Positions 8,427-14,610 of a DNA stretch of 23,279 nucleotides are shown piece after piece. How positions within the stretch are numbered: the stretch's first letter is position 1; each line of letters starts with the position of its first letter. The position numbers and the translations under genes were made by a program. Location: assembly GCA_009731375.1 (NCBI GenBank), contig BJOX01000159.1, positions 614,974-638,252 of the forward strand, read 5' to 3'. Below the pieces are notes generated by a model that saw only the letters and a list, made by a program, of their open reading frames with translations, was not told where the DNA came from and did no database searches. The stretch is from Paulinella micropora. Lineage: Eukaryota; Cercozoa; Imbricatea; Euglyphida.

Positions 8427-9210
8427 CTACAAGTAGCCACACCCCCACGGATAAGCCGGCATGTTTTCATGGCAAAACGTCGGCAGGCCGGCTGGCCTCA
8501 TACCTTTGCCTGTTACCACCTGAGGGTAGCTACCGAACATCTCGTAGCATACCATGCCACCGGACGGTGACGACGAGACATCCCAGGTCTGGATGTCCTG
8601 GTTGAAGTCACAGTTACCGGCGAACATGCTCAACAGACCCCCTTGTGCCGCCGCCAAGGACACAGCCCAGCGGTCTAGCGGTTGGTTGAATGCGCACGTA
8701 CCGAGCTGGCCACAGCCGAAAGCTAGATACAGAGAGGTGGCTTTGCTAGTGTCCCAGCTGTTAATGTCCTGATTGAAGGCTTTAGCACTGTAGAAGACCC
8801 CACTCGTGGCAGTTACTAGCGAGGTGTTCCAAGCACCGAGCGGTTGGTTGAAGGCCCACGCGTTAGCAAAAGTGTTCAGCAGGCTGGTGACTTGGCCCAC
8901 GTTCCAGCCTCCGAGCGGTTGGTTAAAAGCCATTGCCAAATCAAAGGTCTCCCTCAGCGTGGTGACCTGGCTGGTATCCCAATTGCCGATGGAGTTGTTA
9001 AAACCGGAATCTCTAAAGGAACGCGGTGGCAACCTGGGCCAAGGAGCGCCGGCGGGCGCCGGCGGGCGGCCACAGCGGCCAGACAAAAGTATCGCCCGGC
9101 GCCGCGGTCGTGAGTTCCAGGATCGTGGCGCCCCGGGTGCAACTCAAGACACCAGCCGCCCCGGCCCCGGCCGCCCCGAGGAGCAGCCAGAGTGCAAGGC
9201 GGTTTCCCAT
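8427..9210 (-). pseudogene. BspA-like (DUF285) secreted repeat protein, frame broken by a 10-bp duplication
   Basis: The ATG at 9210 sits in a good Kozak context (A at -3, G at +4) and opens a frame with a clear signal peptide (MGNRLALWLLLGAAGAGAAG). That frame stops soon after. The neighbouring frame then carries about six BspA/DUF285 repeats of roughly 25 residues (FNQPLGGWNVGQVTSLLNTF is typical) down to the stop at 8427. Between the two parts lies a perfect 10-bp tandem duplication (9046-9065). Dropping one copy puts both parts in one frame, so this is either a recent inactivating mutation or a sequence error. The product would be exported and about 250 aa long with no membrane anchor. 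DUF285 proteins occur in protists, algae, bacteria and their large viruses as surface or secreted repeats; the partner is unknown. A start at the TTG near 9086 is unlikely because it would lack the signal peptide. Confidence 0.75.
9046..9065. repeat. 10-bp tandem duplication inside the DUF285 gene
   Basis: Two perfect adjacent copies of GCGCCGGCGG are followed by a partial third. The unit length is 1 modulo 3, so one extra copy shifts the frame exactly by the amount needed to separate the signal-peptide frame from the repeat frame. Confidence 0.85.
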
Positions 9211-9366
9211 CCTTCCCTCTGTCGTCGACTCCGGTTCCACACCCCGATGACGTCCGCTGCCGGCTGGGAAGAACTTACCTGCCGCTCGTCACCCGAGCAC
9301 CCCGGGCGGAAAACTGTCAGGCCCAGGGAAAGCGACAGGGGCGGCATTCAGAGAGGGGCGGCGTTC

Positions 9367-9550
9367 GGGGGGGGAGACCCCCCCGCGCGGGGGGGCGGGG
9401 AGCGGCGTTCAGAGAAGGGGGGGGGAGGCACGGGGGGAGGATCCCCCCTTTGGGCGTGGCACGGCGCCCAGGAGGGGGGCACGGGGGGGGACCCCCCGGG
9501 GAGGCACGGGGGGGACCCCCCGGGGAGGCAGGGGGGGGACCCCCCCGGGG
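9367..9550. repeat. G-run/C-run hairpin repeat cluster in a divergent promoter region
   Basis: Between the DUF285 gene and the glycoprotein gene are several units in which a run of 6-8 G is followed after 1-3 bases by a run of 6-7 C, each able to fold on itself. The last three units (about 9478-9550) are a tandem repeat of about 23-24 bp with GGCACG spacers; two looser units lie at about 9367-9387 and 9427-9450. A short GGCGGCATTCAGAGA-like segment also recurs around 9342, 9358 and 9403. The cluster ends about 50 bp before the glycoprotein start. It could be a regulatory element or a recombination hotspot, and it is a probable place for homopolymer errors. Confidence 0.7.
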
Positions 9551-9601
9551 TCGCTAGCTCTGCCCAAAAGCTTGGGTGTGGCCCAACGCGCGCTGAGCCG
9601 G

Positions 9602-12600
9602 ATGTTGCTGGGTGCCCGGGCGATGGCCTGGGCGGCGGCGGCCTGGGCGCCGGGGGCCGGGGCGTTGCACGTGCTGAGTGCGTACCACGAGGGCCAGCTG
9701 GCCTCGACCCTGCTGGAGCTGCAGTTTGACCAGGCCGACCTGCCCCCCGGCCGGGAGTGCGGCACGCTCGAGTTTGTGCTGGCGGACGCGGCGCTGGGCG
9801 ACGGCGAACGGGGCCTGCTGTACGGCGAGCTCGAGGTGTGCCGGCCCCAGAGCACCGTGGAAAGGACGCTGCTCGGCTACGTGCCCGAGGGCTTCCACAC
9901 CGCGGACCTGAGCCACTGCGAACCCCTCGGCAACCTGGTGCAGGCCGAGAGCGAGGCGGCGCGGGCGGCCGCGTGGCGCCAGTACTCGGTGCTCGCGCGC
10001 CAGGGGCAGGCGCGGGGCGCGGACGGCCGGCGCCGGGCGCTGCAGGACGGCGGCGTGCAGCCCTGCCCCGTCGGCCAGGACATCTGCGCCTGCACCGCCC
10101 AAGAGAGCGCCGACCACGGCTGCGCGCAGCTGTCCGCCGCGGCCGGCCGGTACCAGTGCTTCAAGCAGACCCGGCAGGGCGCGACGTTCTCGCGCTTCTG
10201 TGTCGACAGCCAGCAGTGCCTGCAGCCCGGGGACGTGGCCTGCCTGCAGGGGCAGGTGCGCTGCTTGGCCGCCCGCGGCGGCGGCCTGTACGGCGCCCAC
10301 TGTGACACGCCGTGCCCGGACGGCACGCAGTGCACGCCGCTGGTCGGGGCCGCGGGCGCGGGCAACTGCTCCGCCCTCCCTTCGGCGCTGGGCGGCAGCA
10401 TGATCGGCGACACGCCCAACACGGCAAGCTGCTGGGACGAGGCGCTGACGCAGGCCGTGCTGGCCGGGGCGGCGGAGAAGTTCGCGCGGACGTTCCGGTC
10501 CGGTTACGAGGGCGCCGCCAAGCTGCAGGAGGCGCTCAAGGGGGCGGCCACGGTACGCAACGCGGCGTTCGGCGCGCTGGACAACCGCAGCCGCGCCCTC
10601 AACGCAACGCTCGCGTCCCTGGTCCTGCAGCAGGCCACGCTGCGGGAACAGGAGCAGCTGCTGGCGGGGGACCTGAACGCGTCGGTGCGGCGGGCGGCCG
10701 ACGCCATGCGCGAGTACCAGGACCGGCAGGGCGAGCTAGCCGGCCAGTTCGAAGTGCAGACCCAGGGGGTCCTGCAACGCCTCGACGATTACAACGACAA
10801 CCTAGCGGCGGACGTGCAGGCGCTGCAAGCCCTGCTGCGGCAGCTGGGGCGGGTCGGCACGGAGCAGGCCGCGCTGCTGGGCGAGTACACCGTGGACCTG
10901 GCGGGGCTCGTGGACCTGGCGCGCGCGACGCTGGCCGAGATCCGCGAGTTGCAGGTGCGCGAGCGCAACCGCCGCGCCCTGGCGCGGGCCCTGTTCGACT
11001 ACGCCGCCCTCGCGCTGCGGCAGTACGGCACGCAGCTCTTCGCCGAGGGGGGCAGCGCGCCCCGCGGCTCGGCGTGGTTCGCGGAGCGGGAGGACGCGTG
11101 CTGGTTCCGCTTCACCGTGGTGCTGCAGTTTGCGCAGAGCCAGCTCGGCGGCCTGCTGACCGAGTCCCGCAACTTCTCGGCCTGGGCCCTCGAGGACCCC
11201 GAGGTCCGGCTGCAGTACCAGACGTACGCGCCGAGCGCGGCGGAGCGGCGGCCGCCGGGCGGCGGGGCGGCCCGGTCGCTCGAAGAGTACTGGAGCCTGC
11301 CGGGGCTCACGGGGGGCGGCGTGTTCTCCCGCTACGCCGCCGAGGTCGCCCGGGTGTCCGCCCTGCCGCTGCAGTGGCTGGTGCTGGGCACGGTCCGCTT
11401 CTTCTGCCACCCCGAGTTCTTGATGGAGCAGTCGGACAACTGGTTCACCTTCCGGGACATCATGCAGCTGCTCGGGCCCGCCGACTGCACCGTGCCCGCC
11501 TCCCTCACGGCCCCGCGCGCGCCGGGCGACTGCAACTGCTGGCTCACGGCGACCAGGCAGCGCTGCCTGCGCACGGAGCAGGGGCTCGGGGGGGTCCGGT
11601 GGGAGCCGGGCGCGGCCGACGAGGCCTTCCTGGACCTGACCAACGGGGGCGCGTGCAACCAGGCGTCGGACCTGACGACGGCCTTCTACTCCTTCTTTCC
11701 GGGCTGGCCGGCCGTGGTGACGCTGCGCTCGTTCGCGGAGCTGAACCAGCTGCTGCGCGCCTGGTGCGAGCAGTCGTCCCTGCCCGACCAGACGGGGGCG
11801 AACGCGTCGTACGCCAACACCAACCTGTACCAGCTGTCACGCGAGGCGGAGCTCGGCGACGCGGCCGGCTCGCAGGAAAAGCTCGGCGTGTGGCAGCGCC
11901 TGGCGGCGGCGGGGACCGGCGCGCAGGCCTGCGCGACGCACTGGGCCGACCTGGAACCCCAGACCAAGCAGCTGCAGGAGCGCACCGGCAACCCGCGGGC
12001 CTACACGTTTCCGCTGCTCTTCTACAAGAGCGCCCAGTTCGCGACGCAGTTCTTGCGCCTGAAGCAGCTGAGCCGCATCTTCCTCGAGGTGTACGGGGAC
12101 CTGCCCGACGACCTGAGCCTGGGGGAACGGGCCTTCTTCACGGCCGCCCCCGCGCAGACGCGCGCGCCACAGCTCCCGCCGCCGCTGGCCGCGCTGCAGT
12201 GGGTGCCCCCGCCCCAGCCCCAGCGCTGCGCCACGCTGACGGCCGCCTTCGCCACGCCCGAGCTGCTGCCCCTGTGGCTGCTGCGCCACGTGGAGACCAG
12301 GCAGGCCTTCCGGCTGCGGCTCACGGACCCGCGCACGGGGCGGACGCACGAGCGCGCCCTGGAGCCGGTCCGGCGGCACCAGCTGCCCGAAGAGTCCATG
12401 CTGGTGCTGGGCTACCTGGCCTGCCTGCACTTCTGGTGCGGCTTCCAGGCCGGCTACGGCTTCGTGTACGACGTGCTGCCGTACGAGGTCAGCGGCCACC
12501 CGCTCGCGGCGCTGCGCTCGACCGACTACGCGCTCTTTACGTTGCGGGACCAGGACGGGCGGCCGGACCAGAACGCCCACCTGCTGTACCCGCTCGAGTG

Positions 12601-14413
12601 TGCGCGGCCCTGGGCGGGCGGCGCGTGCGCGCCCCGCAACGTCCTGAACCGCCCCCGGGTCCCCCTGGCCGCCGCCGACGACAACGCCGCCCGCGCCTGG
12701 AAGGAGCAGCACGGCAGCGCCCGCTTCGAGCCCGCCCGCGCCGGCACCACCCCGGCCGACAGCCGCAAGCGGCTGCGGGAGCCGGACGGGGGGGGGCCGT
12801 GGCAGCAGCGCCGCTGCGAGGACGCGCAGGAGCGGGGGGAGGGGCCGCTGTGCGAGCTGCTGCGCACGCACTGGTGGCCCGAGGTCCGGTTCTGGGAGGG
12901 CGAGACCCTGGACAACCTGGGCGGGGAGTCGGGGCTGCTGCGCCTGGGCCAGCGGACCTGGAACGAGCGCCTCACCTTCCGGGTGCCGGGCAGCGCCTTT
13001 GCCCGCCGGGCGGACCTGCGCAGCGCCTGCCCCAGCGCGGCCCTGGCCAAGCTCGTGCCCCGGGCCGGCGGCCAGGAGCCGGGGCTGCGCCTGGTGCTGG
13101 ACTACACCGCGCAGGAGGCCGGGTCCCGGAACGGGAGCGGGCTGTACGTGGCCCTCACGACGACGGCCGCCAACGAGACCGTGGCCGCCGAGCTGCGCGC
13201 CGCGGGCCGCTACGTGCTGGACGTGCCCGGCACCGACGCGCCGGCCGAGCGTGTCCGGGCCCTGGCCGCGGGCACGAGCGGCCTGGTGGGCGCCCTGTGG
13301 TCCTTCCCGCACGGGCCGGCGGAGACGCCCCCGGGGCCCGCCGCCGGCTGGCCCGCGGCGGGCGGCGTCCGCTGCTGGGACCTGTCCCTGGACCAGACGC
13401 GCTACGCGCCCGCCGGCTCCTTCTTCACGGCCCACGTCGACAGCGCGCCGGCCGTGGGGTCACAGCTGGCGCAGCTCCAGGGGTCCGCGGTGGCCGCGGC
13501 CGCGGCCGCCTCCTTTGCGGCCAGCGCGCGCGTGCAGTCGACCATGGACCTGCTGCTCGGGCTCGCGGGCGCACGGGGGCTGGACCCGGAGGTGCAGGCC
13601 GAGCGGCTCAACGGCTGGCAGAACCAGCAGGACGCCCTGCGCGACAGCATCCTCCGCGCCCTGGCCCTGAACCGAGCGCAGGTGCGCGACCGGGCCGAGG
13701 CGTACCAGGACGTCGCGGCCGCCGTGGCGCGCGCCCTGGCGGCCGCCGAGAAGGCGCTGCGGGGCTACGACGAGGACGAGGCCAGCCTCCGCCTGGCGCT
13801 GAACGAGACCAGGGACCGGCTGGCCAGGGCGAAGCAAGAGACAGGGAAGCTCGACCAGCTGCGCGTGCGTGCCAACGAGCTCACGGCCGCCGCGGGGGCG
13901 GCGCTCGCGAACCAGGGCCTCTTTGAACAGGTGCTGGACGCCTTTGTGGACACGGAGCGGCCGCCCCGGTACTTCAACGGGCTGGGCGTGACGCCGCTGG
14001 CGCCGCCCTCGCCCGCCAAGCAGGACGCGCTGGCGCGCTTCGTGGCCGCCCTCAAGCAGTTTGGCCAGGACTTCTGGGAGGGGCTGCAAGACGTAGTGCG
14101 GGCGGTGGCCGACTGTGTGAAGAAGGGCATCCTCACCTGCCTGCCGGATATTTGCAAGAAGGACAGAAAGCCGCTGGGTTTCATCCCCGTCCCGGACCGG
14201 GGGCCCCTGAACCGCAAAGTACCTACGTGCATCGTGTTCAGGGCTCTGTATTTCTGGGGGATCAACCTCTTGGTGGGGCTGCTGCTCTTGGCGGTGCTCT
14301 TTTGTGTCCTCCGATGTGTGGTGTGCGGTGGCTGTGGCAGAAGAAGCCGGCAGGGGAGGGACCTCCGCGGCGGGCGGGCGCGCCAGGAACGCGCCGGGCG
14401 GCGAGTGAACTAA
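9602..14413 (+). CDS. Large type I membrane glycoprotein with coiled coils (envelope protein candidate)
   Basis: A 1603-aa protein that I do not recognise as a named family. The frame opens with a TTG at 9572; the first ATG is at 9602, and a second at 9623 has a better Kozak context. Either start gives a hydrophobic Ala-rich signal peptide ending near GAGA. Residues about 150-260 form a Cys-rich domain with many CxC and CxxxxC pairs. Residues about 290-475 and 1355-1450 are Ala/Leu/Gln-rich heptad-like coiled coils that bracket a large ectodomain. At least eight NxS/T sites are visible. One transmembrane helix lies around residues 1550-1575 (GINLLVGLLLLAVLFCVL), followed by Cys residues and a short Arg-rich tail. 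This layout fits a virion surface or fusion protein, but that is inference. Third codon positions are nearly all G or C, more so than in the LRR genes. An AATAAA follows 29 nt after the stop. Confidence 0.85.
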   Translation: MLLGARAMAWAAAAWAPGAGALHVLSAYHEGQLASTLLELQFDQADLPPGRECGTLEFVLADAALGDGERGLLYGELEVCRPQSTVERTLLGYVPEGFHTADLSHCEPLGNLVQAESEAARAAAWRQYSVLARQGQARGADGRRRALQDGGVQPCPVGQDICACTAQESADHGCAQLSAAAGRYQCFKQTRQGATFSRFCVDSQQCLQPGDVACLQGQVRCLAARGGGLYGAHCDTPCPDGTQCTPLVGAAGAGNCSALPSALGGSMIGDTPNTASCWDEALTQAVLAGAAEKFARTFRSGYEGAAKLQEALKGAATVRNAAFGALDNRSRALNATLASLVLQQATLREQEQLLAGDLNASVRRAADAMREYQDRQGELAGQFEVQTQGVLQRLDDYNDNLAADVQALQALLRQLGRVGTEQAALLGEYTVDLAGLVDLARATLAEIRELQVRERNRRALARALFDYAALALRQYGTQLFAEGGSAPRGSAWFAEREDACWFRFTVVLQFAQSQLGGLLTESRNFSAWALEDPEVRLQYQTYAPSAAERRPPGGGAARSLEEYWSLPGLTGGGVFSRYAAEVARVSALPLQWLVLGTVRFFCHPEFLMEQSDNWFTFRDIMQLLGPADCTVPASLTAPRAPGDCNCWLTATRQRCLRTEQGLGGVRWEPGAADEAFLDLTNGGACNQASDLTTAFYSFFPGWPAVVTLRSFAELNQLLRAWCEQSSLPDQTGANASYANTNLYQLSREAELGDAAGSQEKLGVWQRLAAAGTGAQACATHWADLEPQTKQLQERTGNPRAYTFPLLFYKSAQFATQFLRLKQLSRIFLEVYGDLPDDLSLGERAFFTAAPAQTRAPQLPPPLAALQWVPPPQPQRCATLTAAFATPELLPLWLLRHVETRQAFRLRLTDPRTGRTHERALEPVRRHQLPEESMLVLGYLACLHFWCGFQAGYGFVYDVLPYEVSGHPLAALRSTDYALFTLRDQDGRPDQNAHLLYPLECARPWAGGACAPRNVLNRPRVPLAAADDNAARAWKEQHGSARFEPARAGTTPADSRKRLREPDGGGPWQQRRCEDAQERGEGPLCELLRTHWWPEVRFWEGETLDNLGGESGLLRLGQRTWNERLTFRVPGSAFARRADLRSACPSAALAKLVPRAGGQEPGLRLVLDYTAQEAGSRNGSGLYVALTTTAANETVAAELRAAGRYVLDVPGTDAPAERVRALAAGTSGLVGALWSFPHGPAETPPGPAAGWPAAGGVRCWDLSLDQTRYAPAGSFFTAHVDSAPAVGSQLAQLQGSAVAAAAAASFAASARVQSTMDLLLGLAGARGLDPEVQAERLNGWQNQQDALRDSILRALALNRAQVRDRAEAYQDVAAAVARALAAAEKALRGYDEDEASLRLALNETRDRLARAKQETGKLDQLRVRANELTAAAGAALANQGLFEQVLDAFVDTERPPRYFNGLGVTPLAPPSPAKQDALARFVAALKQFGQDFWEGLQDVVRAVADCVKKGILTCLPDICKKDRKPLGFIPVPDRGPLNRKVPTCIVFRALYFWGINLLVGLLLLAVLFCVLRCVVCGGCGRRSRQGRDLRGGRARQERAGRRVN

Positions 14414-14441
14414 GATACACGAGGTGCGGCACCAGTTTTTA

Positions 14442-14447
14442 AATAAA
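14442..14447 (+). terminator. Polyadenylation signal of the glycoprotein gene
   Basis: AATAAA in a small A/T-rich island 29 nt after the stop codon, in a region otherwise very G+C-rich. This placement fits a eukaryotic-type polyadenylation signal. Confidence 0.65.
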
Positions 14448-14510
14448 AGAAAACCAAACTCAGAGGTTGGCAGGTACTGACCGACGCCGGCCGAGCCCGT
14501 ACGAGGGGGG

Positions 14511-14512
<2 letters not shown>

Positions 14513-14551
<39 letters not shown>

Positions 14552-14577
14552 CTTGCTTGCTCTCTCTCTCTCTCTCT
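14513..14577. repeat. (CT)n microsatellite with TTGC interruption
   Basis: About 18 TC dinucleotides, then three TTGC/TGCT units (about 14549-14560), then about 9 more TC units. It lies in the spacer between the two convergent structural-type genes, beyond the stop of the minus-strand gene in its preferred frame. In another minus frame it would read as an Arg-Glu dipeptide run, which I take as non-coding. Confidence 0.9.
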
Positions 14578-14610
14578 TTCGCCCGCACACCGACACAGAC
14601 GCCACGGTTT

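Noticed and set aside
8427-9086. DUF285 protein starting at the TTG near 9086
   Set aside because: It would lack the signal peptide found in the adjacent frame and begins with low-complexity sequence across the 10-bp duplication.
11837-13435. A 532-codon minus-strand frame antisense to the glycoprotein gene
   Set aside because: Low-complexity Gly/Arg/Ala/Gln composition with no domain signature and no regulatory context; a shadow of the G/C-saturated third positions.
10312-13926. A 1204-codon open frame on the plus strand inside the glycoprotein gene
   Set aside because: Its translation is a monotonous Arg/Ala/Gly/Pro-rich sequence, a typical shadow frame of very G+C-rich coding DNA; the overlapping frame has signal peptide, Cys domain, coiled coils and membrane helix.
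13460-14610. Extension of the Cys-rich protein frame down to 13460
   Set aside because: It would translate a CT microsatellite as an Arg-Glu run and then the antisense of the glycoprotein's 3' end and its AATAAA. A frame change at the C10 tract gives a natural end at 14611.
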